A DNA stretch of 64,000 bases from Desulfacinum hydrothermale DSM 13146 (GCF_900176285.1 NZ_FWXF01000001.1:477888-541887); one strand, 5' to 3'. Numbered from the stretch's first letter, positions 1 through 8,483 are shown. The notes: generated from the letters alone by a model not told the origin. A program made the numbers and translations.

Positions 1-583
1 CGGCCAGCGTGTCCTTCTGGCGCCCTTCCAAAGGGAGCAAGTTCAGCGCCCATTGGGCGTGGTAGAGGGGCACCGGATAGAGTTTGAAATGGCGTTCGAA
101 ATGTTCCAGGAAGGCTTCCAGCATTTTGGGGCTGGAGGTGCCCACGAGCATCCACCGCCCCGCCGGATTCCACACCACGTCGCATCCTGAAGGCTGGGGA
201 AGCACCTGGCTCAAAAGCCTGGTGTGCACTTCGTCGCGGATCTTCAATCTTTCCTGGCGCGGAGGGTAACGGCCCTCATGCTCCTTCCGGTACTGTTCCA
301 CGGCGTCTCGAACGTATTGCTTGAGCACCAGGGACGGGACCTTCTTCTGGTCCAGGCGGAACTGGAAAGCGATGTATTCACCCTTGTGGTAGGACGAATA
401 GGCGAATGAAGGGTCGAAAAGATCCTCCCATGCAACGAATCCCCTGGGGGCCTCGGCGCCATCGGAGCCGTCCCGATAGGCTCCCGCGCGAAGCGTCTCA
501 TCCACATAGGACCAGAAATCCGCCACATGGGGTTCGGGCACGAAAAAGCGCGTAAAAGACGCGGATCCGCTCTGGATGGGCAT
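1..583 (-). CDS. rdgC: RdgC family recombination-associated protein (3' end outside window)
   Basis: The first 194 residues of a minus-strand protein are visible; the C-terminus lies beyond position 1. The frame starts MPIQSGSASFTRF and carries a segment resembling RdgC: a basic stretch ending in EVHTRLL, then a tryptophan-containing strand (VVWNPAGRW), then an HFKLYPVPL segment that matches the SLPVVPL region of E. coli RdgC. RdgC is a ring-shaped DNA-binding protein that limits RecA-dependent recombination; in some databases it is called an exonuclease, which is unproven. The identification rests on remembered family features and only about two thirds of the protein is present. Confidence 0.7.
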   Translation of the reverse strand, partial: MPIQSGSASFTRFFVPEPHVADFWSYVDETLRAGAYRDGSDGAEAPRGFVAWEDLFDPSFAYSSYHKGEYIAFQFRLDQKKVPSLVLKQYVRDAVEQYRKEHEGRYPPRQERLKIRDEVHTRLLSQVLPQPSGCDVVWNPAGRWMLVGTSSPKMLEAFLEHFERHFKLYPVPLYHAQWALNLLPLEGRQKDTLA

Positions 584-710
584 GGATTCTTCCCTGCGTG
601 TCTGTCGAAAGGGCCATTTCCGGTGTCACTCGCCGGGCACGAGTGGGAGCGGCACCTGATTAGGGCTTCGGCCCCCACCCGTCGTCGTTACGGTGCACCG
701 GGATGGTGGT

Positions 711-845
711 TTATCTGCTTTCGGCCTGCTGGTTGCCTTCCGCCGGGGGCAGCAGACCCTTGGCGCGCAGCTTGGCCCTCTTTTTCCTGCGGTGACGACG
801 GCGATCCAGCTCCCTGCGACGTTCGATCCTCTTGTGACGTGCCAT
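711..845 (-). CDS. Small highly basic protein, 44 aa
   Basis: A 44-codon frame begins MARHKRIERRRELDRRRH and is preceded by a strong Shine-Dalgarno (AGGAGG, 7 nt before ATG). About 40 percent of the residues are Arg or Lys, and the pattern IERRRELDRRRHRR looks like a continuous amphipathic basic helix. Similar tiny RRELxRRRHRR proteins of unknown function (DUF6800-like) exist in several phyla; a nucleic-acid or ribosome-associated role would fit the charge but is only inference. The good ribosome binding site and the codon-complete frame make it likely to be real despite its size. Confidence 0.6.
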   Translation of the reverse strand: MARHKRIERRRELDRRRHRRKKRAKLRAKGLLPPAEGNQQAESR

Positions 846-883
846 TCAAGCCTCCTCGTTCCACATGCGATTTATCAAACACA

Positions 884-906
884 GAGCCGGCCCATGAGAC
901 CGGCTC
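884..906 (-). terminator. Possible terminator hairpin
   Basis: GAGCCGG and CCGGCTC form a 7-bp stem with a 9-nt loop downstream of the minus-strand gene ending at 960. Read on the minus strand the stem is followed by CTGTGTTTGATAA, a poor T-tract, so termination would be weak. Confidence 0.35.
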
Positions 907-959
907 CCGTTAATACCCCAAGTCAAAGGGTTTTCTTTTAGCGAAACCGACCCGGATCG

Positions 960-1523
960 TCAACGGGAATCTGCCGGATCCGTCTGGCTGCTCTGGCTGA
1001 TGAAGGTCTCCATGTTGCGGCAGTCCTGGAAGGCCTGGAGTACTTCCGGCATCCCTTGCATCCTCAACGGGCCCAGAAATTCGGCGGTGAGGTGATGGAC
1101 CCGAATTTCCTCCTCGTTCCTTTCCCGGGGTGGGGCGTCGAAGCTTTGCAGAAATCGAGCGAAACGCACCACATGGATCAACTCGTGGGTCACGATGTAG
1201 GTGGCCAGGGGGAGCAGGCGGATGTGGGGGTCCCGCGCAAGGGCTCTTCGGATCACGTGGTCCTGAAGGCAGATCTTGAAGTAGTCCCCATGCTTACTCG
1301 CCAAGAGCTTTTCATGGGGTTGGCGTGCGTAGCGCCGGATCTGGGCGAAGGCGCTGTCGGTGATCTCTTCCGGCCGCAGGTCTTTGAGCGACTGGATATC
1401 GTAGCGGTACCTTTTCCAATCGGAAGTGGAAATCCTGAAGCGATCTCCTATGAGCTCTTCGGCAATGCGAATCGCCTCGGTCAGAACGGGAATCTCTTTC
1501 TGGCTGAACGGCGATCGTTCCAT
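960..1523 (-). CDS. Uncharacterised protein with HExxH metalloprotease-like motif
   Basis: 187-residue protein, ATG with Shine-Dalgarno AGGAGCCCC just upstream. Its centre contains THELIHVVRF, an HExxH zinc-protease signature in a helix, and about 25 residues later HHLTAEFL supplies a glutamate that could serve as third zinc ligand, as in gluzincins. No signal peptide or membrane segment is visible, so it is probably cytoplasmic. I do not recognise a named family. It stands alone between the 44-aa gene and the divergent rhamnose genes. Proteolytic activity is inferred from the motif only. Confidence 0.75.
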   Translation of the reverse strand: MERSPFSQKEIPVLTEAIRIAEELIGDRFRISTSDWKRYRYDIQSLKDLRPEEITDSAFAQIRRYARQPHEKLLASKHGDYFKICLQDHVIRRALARDPHIRLLPLATYIVTHELIHVVRFARFLQSFDAPPRERNEEEIRVHHLTAEFLGPLRMQGMPEVLQAFQDCRNMETFISQSSQTDPADSR

Positions 1524-1673
1524 GGGGCTCCTGCGTTCTTACAGTCACGGGAAAGGCCGCCGACCTTGGTATGAAGGCCCTCGTTCGCGCTCGTTTCGAG
1601 CGTTGAAAAAATATAGGTTACGCCACAAAAAATCAAAGAATACCTCTGGAATCCTCCCGGGCGCAGAACGTTC

Positions 1674-1702
1674 TTTGGGTTTGCTTTTTGCCCCGCTATA
1701 AT
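1674..1702 (+). promoter_or_regulatory. Candidate sigma-70 promoter for rfbC
   Basis: A perfect TATAAT at 1697-1702 is preceded by a 17-nt spacer and a weak -35 box TTTGGG (1674-1679). Transcription would start near 1709, giving a leader of about 45 nt before the GTG of rfbC. Confidence 0.45.
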
Positions 1703-1754
1703 GAAGGCCGCATGTTCCCATTCCCCATGACCCCTTACGACGGAGAGGCGGGCA

Positions 1755-2303
1755 GTGAAACGGCTTGGTACTCCCATTCCCGATCTGGTGCTTTTGGAGC
1801 CCCGGGTTTTTGAAGACGAGCGGGGCTTTTTCTTCGAAAGCTACAACAAACGAGTGCTTGCGGATCTTGGGCTTTGCCAGGAGTTTGTTCAGGACAACCA
1901 TTCCAGGTCCCGGCGAGGGGTTCTCCGGGGCCTCCATTACCAGATGCCACAGCCCCAAGGAAAGCTGGTGCGGGTGGTGACGGGCGAAATCTTCGATGTG
2001 GCGGTGGATCTTCGCCGCTCCTCACCCACTTTTTTGCAGTGGTACGGGGTAAAGCTTTCCGCGGAGAACAAACTCCAGCTCTATGTCCCGGAGGGATTCG
2101 CCCACGGCTTTCTGACTTTGAGTGAATGGGCTGAAGTGCTCTACAAGACCACCGATTTTTACGCTCCCCAATACGAAAGATGCATCCGATGGGACGATCC
2201 CCAACTCCGGATCGAGTGGCCCCTGGATCCGGGCGTGCAGCCGGTGGTCTCCCCAAAAGATGCGGCGGGGGTCCCGGTGGAGAAAGCGGATCTTTTTCCG
2301 TGA
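1755..2303 (+). CDS. rfbC: dTDP-4-dehydrorhamnose 3,5-epimerase
   Basis: 182 residues, the usual RmlC length. It epimerises C3 and C5 of dTDP-4-keto-6-deoxyglucose, the third step to dTDP-L-rhamnose for surface polysaccharides. Visible family features are FEDERGFFFE at the N-terminus, DNHSRS, the active-site GLHYQ with the catalytic His, VPEGFAHGF in the cupin barrel and YAPQYE with the catalytic Tyr. The start is GTG (1755); GGAGAGGCGG lies a few bases upstream. It is followed after 19 nt by rfbD; rfbA and rfbB are not in this window, so the pathway is completed elsewhere or upstream. Confidence 0.95.
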   Translation: MKRLGTPIPDLVLLEPRVFEDERGFFFESYNKRVLADLGLCQEFVQDNHSRSRRGVLRGLHYQMPQPQGKLVRVVTGEIFDVAVDLRRSSPTFLQWYGVKLSAENKLQLYVPEGFAHGFLTLSEWAEVLYKTTDFYAPQYERCIRWDDPQLRIEWPLDPGVQPVVSPKDAAGVPVEKADLFP

Positions 2304-2322
2304 CCCAAGGTGAGGAGTGGGA

Positions 2323-3183
2323 ATGCGTACGGTTCTCGTTACAGGGGCTGGTGGCCAACTGGGTTGGGAGTTGCAGCGTTGCCATCGGCAGGGCCTCCGG
2401 CTGGTGGCGCTTCCGCGCGCCGAACTGGATGTGACCCGGCCGGACCAGGTGCGGCGGGCTTTGGAACACATTCGGCCTCAAGTGGTGGTCAACGCGGCGG
2501 CCTACACGGCCGTGGACCGGGCGGAATCGGATCCGGAGGCGGCCTTTCTCATCAACCGGGATGGAGCGGCCCACCTGGCCCAGCAGTGCAGCCGGCAACG
2601 CATCCGGCTTCTGCATGTTTCCACGGACTTTGTTTTCGACGGAAACGCAAGCCGTCCCTACAAACCCACCGATCCGACCCATCCCCTGGGAGTTTATGGC
2701 CGGAGCAAGAGGGCCGGCGAGGAGGCGGTCTTGGAGCTTCATCCCGGCGGGTCCACGGTAGTGAGAACGGCATGGCTCTATTCCGAGCATGGATCCAATT
2801 TTGTGAAGACCATGCTGAAGCTCTTCTCCCAGCGGGAGGAAGTGGCGGTGGTTTGTGACCAGGTGGGAACCCCCACGTGGGCCCATGATCTGGCGCGATT
2901 CTTATCACACCTGGCCTTCCTGGACGATGCGCCGTCCATCGTCCATTTCACCGATGCCGGTGTGGCATCCTGGTACGATCTGGCCGTGGCCGTGGAAGAA
3001 GAAACGCGGGCGGCAAGAGGCCGCCGGGTTCGCGTGCGGCCCATCCCCAGCGCGGCCTACCCCACACCGGCGAAGCGGCCCAACTACAGTGTTCTGGACA
3101 AGGAAGAAACCTGGAAGCTCTGGCCGGAAGAGCCGCTCCATTGGAGGGAGACCCTCCGGCGCATGTTATCCCGCCTTCCATGA
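2323..3183 (+). CDS. rfbD: dTDP-4-dehydrorhamnose reductase
   Basis: 286 residues; an extended SDR that reduces dTDP-4-keto-L-rhamnose with NAD(P)H to dTDP-L-rhamnose. The N-terminus has the Rossmann motif TGAGGQLG, then NAAAYTAVDRAE, the catalytic STDFVFDG and YGRSKRAGE (Tyr-x3-Lys). I chose ATG 2323 because TGAGGAG (2311-2317) sits at proper spacing; an in-frame GTG two codons earlier (2317) overlaps that site. It pairs with rfbC just upstream and the two are surely co-transcribed. Confidence 0.95.
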   Translation: MRTVLVTGAGGQLGWELQRCHRQGLRLVALPRAELDVTRPDQVRRALEHIRPQVVVNAAAYTAVDRAESDPEAAFLINRDGAAHLAQQCSRQRIRLLHVSTDFVFDGNASRPYKPTDPTHPLGVYGRSKRAGEEAVLELHPGGSTVVRTAWLYSEHGSNFVKTMLKLFSQREEVAVVCDQVGTPTWAHDLARFLSHLAFLDDAPSIVHFTDAGVASWYDLAVAVEEETRAARGRRVRVRPIPSAAYPTPAKRPNYSVLDKEETWKLWPEEPLHWRETLRRMLSRLP

Positions 3184-3320
3184 TGCCACCTGGATACATG
3201 GGCCAAGCGGCTCTATTGCATGGCACGGCATCACCGCCTTGAGACCGAGGCCCCAAGGGTTCCGATCAGGAAAGGGGCCTTTGGTCGGCTCGGCGGGCCC
3301 ATGCGTCTTCCCGCAAGGCC

Positions 3321-4199
3321 TTAGAGGCGTGTACCCGCTTGGAAAAAATGTTCGCGGTATTGGTCGGCTCGGCGTCGGAACATCCGGGGCAAGGCCACAT
3401 CATCCACGCTCCGCACGGGCAGCACGCCCATGAGGGAGTTGGTGGTCCAAAGCGCCTCATAAGAAGAAAGGTCCCCTGGGGTGACGGCGGCACGGGTCAC
3501 CTGCCAGCCGTCTTTTGAAAACATCCGAGCGATCCTCTCTTCCGCAGTTCCCGGAAGCCGGAAGGGGCTGGCGGAAAGTGTGCAGACGCCTTCGTTCAGG
3601 AAGATCAGGGAGCCGGTGCTGGTCTCGGCCAAGGTACCGTTGGGGTCCGTGAGGAGCGCCTCATGGAAGCCGGTGTCGCGCGCCATTTGCCTGGCCTGGA
3701 GATAGAGCAGGTAGTTGCAGGTCTTGAAGGCGGCGAGAGCGGAGGTGAAGGGCGATTTCACCAGGTGCAGCCGCCAGCCCGATTCGCACTCCCGGCGGGT
3801 GGGGGGGTGGTAGGGAGCCGCCATGGCCAGCAGGGTGGGGGAGGCCGGGGTGGGGAGCCCGAGATCCATGGCCCGTCCCCGGGTGATCTGGATTCTGAGG
3901 CGGGCCGGCCCGGCGGTGAGGCCGTTCTTTTTCAGTAGATTTTCCAATAGGTCCCGCCACCGGGAGATGTCTCTTAGCGACGGGAAGGCGTTTTCGGGCG
4001 TCAACCGCAGCTGCCCGGACGCTTTTCGAAGCCTTTCCAGATGGTCGGCCACGTAGAGCACGTTCCCGTTCTGAGCCCGCAGCGTTTCGAACAAGCCGTC
4101 GCCGTAGAGGAAGCCTCGGTCCAGGGGCGAAATCCGGGCGTCTGCTTCCGCCACGAATGAGCCGTTCAGCCACACCACGCGATCCGGACTGTCGGTCAT
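3321..4199 (-). CDS. pabC: Aminodeoxychorismate lyase (class IV aminotransferase)
   Basis: 292 residues, PLP-dependent fold type IV. It releases pyruvate from aminodeoxychorismate to give 4-aminobenzoate for folate. Features are the N-terminal WLNGSF, RGFLYGDGLFETLR, the central KTCNYLLYLQARQMA with the PLP lysine, and ETSTGSLIF near the phosphate cup. The start ATG overlaps the stop of pabB as ATGA (4196-4199), which fixes it. Branched-chain or D-amino-acid aminotransferases share this fold, but coupling to pabA and pabB points to PabC. Confidence 0.88.
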   Translation of the reverse strand: MTDSPDRVVWLNGSFVAEADARISPLDRGFLYGDGLFETLRAQNGNVLYVADHLERLRKASGQLRLTPENAFPSLRDISRWRDLLENLLKKNGLTAGPARLRIQITRGRAMDLGLPTPASPTLLAMAAPYHPPTRRECESGWRLHLVKSPFTSALAAFKTCNYLLYLQARQMARDTGFHEALLTDPNGTLAETSTGSLIFLNEGVCTLSASPFRLPGTAEERIARMFSKDGWQVTRAAVTPGDLSSYEALWTTNSLMGVLPVRSVDDVALPRMFRRRADQYREHFFQAGTRL

Positions 4200-5617
4200 G
4201 GATCTCCTCCGGTTTCCCGTTCCCATCTTTTCAGGAGATGAAAAAAAGTCCGCCCCTTGTGCAGCGTTTCCTGATACTCCGCCTCTTCGTCGGAATCGTA
4301 GACCACGCCCCCTCCCACGGCCAAGTGCAGCATCCCGTCCTTCAAGATGGCGGTTCGGATCGCGATGTTCAGGTCCATGTTTTCGTGCCAGCCCAGGTAC
4401 CCGATGGATCCCGTGTAGACGTGGCGTACGTGCTTTTCCAGCTCGTCGATGATTTCCATGGCCCGGATCTTGGGGCATCCTGTGATGGATCCGCCCGGAA
4501 AAGTGGCCCGAAGAACCTGTCCATGGGTGGTGCCTTCTTTCAGGCGCCCCTCCACAATGGAGATCAGGTGGTGCACGTTTTCGTAGGATTCCACCTTCTT
4601 ATGGTGGCGGACCACCACGGATCGACGGCGGCAAACCCGGCCCAGGTCGTTTCTCAAAAGGTCCACGATCATGGACAGCTCCGCGTCATCTTTGGGATGG
4701 ATGATCAGGTCCCGGAGGTTTTCCGCGTCCTCTCCAGCCGTTTTACCCCGGGGCCGGGTGCCTTTGATCGGCCGGGTTTCGATGAGATCCCCCCTGCGGT
4801 AGAGAAAGCGCTCCATGGACGTGCTGAGCACCCGATGGCCGGGGGCGTGGATGTGGGCGAAGAAGGGGGCCGGGTTTTTCTGGAACAAGGCGGTCCAAAA
4901 TCGCCAGGGATCTCCTGCAAAGGGAGCGGTAAACCGTTGGGACAAGTTCACCTGGTAGACGTGTCCCTGGCGGATGTAGCGCCGAATGGCCGCCACGGCC
5001 CTCAGGTATTCGCCGTGGCTGAAATCGCTGAAGGCTTGGCCTACGCCGTCCACCAGGTCCGGGGCCTTGACGGACGGGCCCCAAGGGGCCTCAGGAACAG
5101 TCCCGGCCTGGTCTTCCAAGGCGAAACGGATGTGGATCGTCCGGGAGCTGGCCCGGTCGTAGACCAGGATATCGCCCGGAATGAAAAGGTACATGTCCGG
5201 CAGGTTGAGATCATCTCGCGCGGTCTGGGGCAGTCTTTCCAGGGTGTTCTTGAGCTCATAGGCCAAATAGCCCACGGCACCGCCTGCAAAGGGTTCTGGG
5301 GCTGGAAGGTCGGTCGGGGTCGTGAGCTTGAGGAAGTCATCCAGCGCATGGAAGGGATTGGCCCGGAAGGTGTGTGCCTTGGTGGGCAGTTCCAAGCGTA
5401 CCCGATGTCCCTTAGCCGATAGCACCGCCAGGGGGTTCCAGCAGGCCAGGCAATAACGGCTGCAGTCCAAACAACCGCCGCTCATGAGAACGGCGCTGTG
5501 GATTCTTTGTCCAATCGCTTTGGCCCTGTCCAGGAAAGATGGGTCCGTCTCCTGTTCTGAAACCACATGGGAGGACAGGTGCACCGCGGGCTTTAAGATC
5601 TCATCAAGACCTTTCAC
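4196..5617 (-). CDS. pabB: Aminodeoxychorismate synthase component I
   Basis: 473 residues. It aminates chorismate, using ammonia from PabA, to 4-amino-4-deoxychorismate. The motif PIKGTRPRG has the lysine (residue about 285) that distinguishes PabB from anthranilate synthase TrpE, which has PIAGT. Other signatures are VYQVNLSQRF, GGSITGCPKIRAME and GYLGWHENMDLNIAIRT. The start is GTG at 5617, supported by the GTGA overlap with the pabA stop. Its end overlaps pabC by ATGA, so the three genes are translationally coupled. Confidence 0.93.
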   Translation of the reverse strand: MKGLDEILKPAVHLSSHVVSEQETDPSFLDRAKAIGQRIHSAVLMSGGCLDCSRYCLACWNPLAVLSAKGHRVRLELPTKAHTFRANPFHALDDFLKLTTPTDLPAPEPFAGGAVGYLAYELKNTLERLPQTARDDLNLPDMYLFIPGDILVYDRASSRTIHIRFALEDQAGTVPEAPWGPSVKAPDLVDGVGQAFSDFSHGEYLRAVAAIRRYIRQGHVYQVNLSQRFTAPFAGDPWRFWTALFQKNPAPFFAHIHAPGHRVLSTSMERFLYRRGDLIETRPIKGTRPRGKTAGEDAENLRDLIIHPKDDAELSMIVDLLRNDLGRVCRRRSVVVRHHKKVESYENVHHLISIVEGRLKEGTTHGQVLRATFPGGSITGCPKIRAMEIIDELEKHVRHVYTGSIGYLGWHENMDLNIAIRTAILKDGMLHLAVGGGVVYDSDEEAEYQETLHKGRTFFHLLKRWERETGGDP

Positions 5618-6282
5618 GGCCGGGCCTCCAACATCTCGGACCCGGGCGGCTCGGGCCTCAACCAGCGGGGAAAGCGGGACTTCTGCGGTGCAAGAAGGTC
5701 TGCGTCCGGGCAAAAGTTGGGATGGAGGGACAGAAAATTGGCCATGACCTCCAAGCCAAATTCCGACAGAAACGATTCGGGATGGAATTGCACGCCCCAC
5801 ACCGGCAGGCTCTGATGGCGGAGAGCCATGAGCACGCCGTCGTCGGCCCAGGCGGTTGGCACCAGAACCGGGGGCACATCGGCACATTGGAGGGAATGAT
5901 AGCGGGCCACCCAGAAGGGAGAGGGGATCCCGGAAAACATGGGATCGTGTCCATGGTGAATCCGGCAGCGTTTGCCGTGCAGCGGGACAGGGGCGCGGGT
6001 GGTTTGGCCTCCGTAGGCCTCGTTGATCACTTGCATCCCCAGGCACACTCCCAGGATCGGTGTCGTTTCCTGAAAGGCCCGCACAACCTGGATACTGATG
6101 CCGGCATGGCGGGGATCCTTTGGGCCCGGTGAGATGCAGATCCAATCCGGGCGCATCCGGGATAGGTCCTGGAGGGTCACCACGTCGTGGCGATAGACCC
6201 GCACGTCGATCTGGAATTCGAGAAAGAGTTGGTACAGGTTGTAGGTGAAGGAATCGTAGTTGTCGATGAGCACCAGCTGCAT
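5614..6282 (-). CDS. pabA: Aminodeoxychorismate synthase glutamine amidotransferase component II
   Basis: 222 residues, class I glutamine amidotransferase. It hydrolyses glutamine and channels ammonia to PabB. The triad is visible: Cys80 in LGVCLGMQ, His167 and Glu169 in VQFHPES. The N-terminal LIDNYDSFTYNL is typical of PabA/TrpG. The protein could in principle also serve anthranilate synthase, as in bacteria with an amphibolic PabA, but the tight overlap with pabB and pabC favours folate synthesis. A G-rich Shine-Dalgarno (GGGGAGGGG) precedes ATG and lies right after a terminator-like hairpin. Confidence 0.93.
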   Translation of the reverse strand: MQLVLIDNYDSFTYNLYQLFLEFQIDVRVYRHDVVTLQDLSRMRPDWICISPGPKDPRHAGISIQVVRAFQETTPILGVCLGMQVINEAYGGQTTRAPVPLHGKRCRIHHGHDPMFSGIPSPFWVARYHSLQCADVPPVLVPTAWADDGVLMALRHQSLPVWGVQFHPESFLSEFGLEVMANFLSLHPNFCPDADLLAPQKSRFPRWLRPEPPGSEMLEARP

Positions 6283-6296
6283 GGTGTCCCCTCCCC

Positions 6297-6335
6297 AAAA
6301 AAAGAAGCCACCCCGCCCTGGAGGCTGGGTGGCTT
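6297..6335 (-). terminator. Rho-independent terminator or attenuator in the pabA leader
   Basis: On the minus strand AAGCCACCC pairs with GGGTGGCTT (9 bp, loop about 13 nt) and is followed by seven T residues. It ends the methyltransferase transcript or could attenuate the pab operon: only 14 nt separate the T-run from the pabA ATG. Confidence 0.7.
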
Positions 6336-6386
6336 GAATGGCCTGACATACCTCAATCATCTTTATGCCAGGGGGGGACGGCCTTG

Positions 6387-7367
6387 TCAAGAAGTGGCGA
6401 GAACGAGGGAATCCATGCGCGCTCCTTTGCGTATCCATTGCACATGGCGAAACCCCGCCCATTTTAGGTCTTCCGCCACCTCCTCGAAGGTGTAGGTGTC
6501 GCCCCCGGCGGTGTTGGCCAGCATGTTGATGGCAAAAAGGGCGCCCGCCGCCGGCCAGGTTCTATCTGAATCCATGATGTGGTCTCGGATGAGCAGACCG
6601 CCTTCGGGTTGCAAGGCCCGTTGGATCTTTTGGAAAAGCGTTCGGTTTTCTTCACGGCTGTTCTGATGGATGATGGCCGACAGTAGAGCCAGGTCGCAGC
6701 CGGATGGAAGTTCATCGTTGTAGAAATCTCCCGCAACCAGCGTCACGCGATCCAGCAGTCGTGCCTGCGCCAGCCTTTCTTGGGCCATGGGGATCACGTC
6801 GGGCAGATCGAACAGGACGGCTCTCATGGACGGGTTTTCTTCCAGGAACGCTATGGTGTAGGTGCCCGATCCCCCTCCGATGTCCAAAAGGCTGCGGTAA
6901 GGGCTCAGGTCCAGGGAGCGGGCGATCTCACGCGCCAGGTTCCGCCCCACCACGTGCATAGCCCCGATGAAGGCCTTTAGGGATTCAGGTCCCGAAGCCG
7001 TGGGGGCTTTGCGCTGCGCGTTGGTTCCTTCTTGCACGGTACGAGTGAGGTGGTGCCAATTGTCCCACACATGATTCATGTGAAGCACCATGGGCAAAAC
7101 GCTCTCGGGGTGGCGGGCCGAAAAGACCGCCCCTTCTTCCGTCAGGCGGTAGGCGCCGTCTTCTTTTGCCAGGTGCCCGAAGGTGACCAGGCAGTCCAAA
7201 AGGCGGCTCAGGGCTCGCAGGTCGGTTCCCGTCTTTTCCGCCAGTTGCTCGGCGGACAGGGGCCCGTCGTGCAAGGCCGTGAACACATCCAATTCCGCCG
7301 CGGTGAGGAGAATGCGGCTCTTCATAAAACCGCGGACCGGTTCCAAAGGATCGGGGCTGGATGCCAT
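6387..7367 (-). CDS. Class I SAM-dependent methyltransferase, O-methyltransferase type
   Basis: 326 residues. The N-terminal 90 residues form a winged-helix dimerisation domain (AELDVFTALHDG, LSAEQLAEKTG, ALSRLLDCL), as in the hydroxyindole/plant-type O-methyltransferases. The C-terminal Rossmann domain has motif I LLDIGGGSGTYT, then FDLPDV and VAGDFYND. The catalytic His area reads LLSAIIHQNS, consistent with the family. GGAGATCCC precedes ATG. The substrate cannot be told from the sequence; neighbours (pab genes, a cytochrome remnant) give no clear hint. Confidence 0.85.
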   Translation of the reverse strand: MASSPDPLEPVRGFMKSRILLTAAELDVFTALHDGPLSAEQLAEKTGTDLRALSRLLDCLVTFGHLAKEDGAYRLTEEGAVFSARHPESVLPMVLHMNHVWDNWHHLTRTVQEGTNAQRKAPTASGPESLKAFIGAMHVVGRNLAREIARSLDLSPYRSLLDIGGGSGTYTIAFLEENPSMRAVLFDLPDVIPMAQERLAQARLLDRVTLVAGDFYNDELPSGCDLALLSAIIHQNSREENRTLFQKIQRALQPEGGLLIRDHIMDSDRTWPAAGALFAINMLANTAGGDTYTFEEVAEDLKWAGFRHVQWIRKGARMDSLVLATS

Positions 7368-7399
7368 GGGATCTCCTTTTCTGGGTGAAAGGCTCTCAT

Positions 7400-7735
7400 T
7401 TTTGAATCACGCAAGAACCGATATCCCAGGCCCGGAGAGCCGTCAACCCGCATGTGGCAACGCGTTTTCGGAAAGGCCATCCGTCACGTTCCCCCATGAA
7501 CGATACGCCGAGGCCATCGACTGCAGTCGCTGTCATCACGATTATGACCGCTCTGGAGCCAACCTGGGGGGGGGAGGAGCAGAAATGTTCCACCTGCCAT
7601 ACGGCGGTGGCTGACGGGAACGCCGTCCCCCTCAAGAGGGCTTTCCACCTGCAATGCAAATCGTGTGATGAACGGTTGAACAGCCGGGAAGGGATGAACC
7701 TGCCGGTGATGTGCGGCCAGTGCCACAAGCCCTGA
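7400..7735 (+). pseudogene. Frameshifted class III multiheme cytochrome c remnant
   Basis: Two overlapping frames together spell a small cytochrome c3/c7 domain. The first gives VTFPHERYAEAIDCSRCHHDYD; after a run of nine G (7566-7574) the continuation EEQKCSTCHTA, AFHLQCKSCDERL and VMCGQCHKP lies in another frame. Removing one G would join them. In addition the third heme site reads CKSCD instead of CxxCH, and no signal peptide precedes the domain, although these proteins must be exported. Decay of a periplasmic electron carrier is the simplest reading; a sequencing indel would explain only the frameshift. Confidence 0.65.
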
Positions 7736-7777
7736 GAGTGGCCCGGGGCCGACAGCGACACGGCAAACGCAACGCTG

Positions 7778-7804
7778 CGGGGGGCGAACGGCCCCCCGTT
7801 TTTT
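7778..7804 (+). terminator. Strong rho-independent terminator
   Basis: CGGGGGGC and GCCCCCCG form a perfect 8-bp stem with loop GAACG followed by six T. It lies 43 nt after the stop of the cytochrome remnant. Confidence 0.85.
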
Positions 7805-7912
7805 GTGGTCGCCCCATGGCTCGGCCCCACCTCAAGTTCTGGCTTGACTTTTGTCCCGGCAGACCGCATGAGGTAGCGGACTGAAAAAATCATCGTTTCT
7901 AGGAGGTAAGGA

Positions 7913-8329
7913 ATGGAACGGACCTTGTCGATCATTAAGCCCGATGGAGTGGAACGCGGTCTCGTTGGTGAGGTGATCACGCGATTTGAAAAGGCGGGCA
8001 TCCGGATTGCGGCCATGAAGATGCGCCATCTGACCAAGAAGGAAGCGGAAGCCTTTTACGCGGTACACCGGGAAAGGCCCTTCTTCGACAGCCTCACCAC
8101 CTACATGTCATCGGGGCCCGTGGTCGTGATGGTGTTGGAAGGGGACCAGGTGATCCAGAAGAACCGGGAGATCATGGGAGCCACCAATCCGGCGGATGCC
8201 GCCCCGGGAACCATTCGCAAGGATTTTGCCCTGGACGTGGAAAAGAACACCGTCCATGGATCGGACGCCCCCGAAACGGCGCAAAAGGAAATCGCGTTTT
8301 TCTTCTCCGAGCTGGAAATCTGTTCCTGA
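7913..8329 (+). CDS. ndk: Nucleoside diphosphate kinase
   Basis: 138 residues, standard Ndk length. It transfers the gamma-phosphate of ATP to nucleoside diphosphates through a phosphohistidine. The N-terminus [13 protein letters not shown], the MGATNP loop, and the active-site NTVHGSD with His115 are all present. Start ATG is preceded by AGGAGGTAAGGA, an excellent ribosome binding site. It appears monocistronic between a terminator and a palindromic repeat. Confidence 0.97.
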   Translation: MERTLSIIKPDGVERGLVGEVITRFEKAGIRIAAMKMRHLTKKEAEAFYAVHRERPFFDSLTTYMSSGPVVVMVLEGDQVIQKNREIMGATNPADAAPGTIRKDFALDVEKNTVHGSDAPETAQKEIAFFFSELEICS

Positions 8330-8458
8330 TCCCTTGGGGCATTCCCGCGTTCCTTCCAGGGGATTGCCTGACAATGGCCTTTCGGCCTTTTGTGGCTTTC
8401 TGACCGGTTGAAATTTCACCGGCCCCGTGGTGCTTTTTGAATTCTCGGCCAGCTTTTT

Positions 8459-8483
8459 AGGGGCGGGGTCAAAACCCGCCCCT
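8459..8483. repeat. REP-like palindrome, copy 1
   Basis: AGGGGCGGG and CCCGCCCCT form a 9-bp inverted repeat with a 7-nt loop (GTCAAAA). A second copy with the same stem is at 34912-34936. Such palindromes are often dispersed by REP-associated transposases, one of which begins at 63480. Confidence 0.6.
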
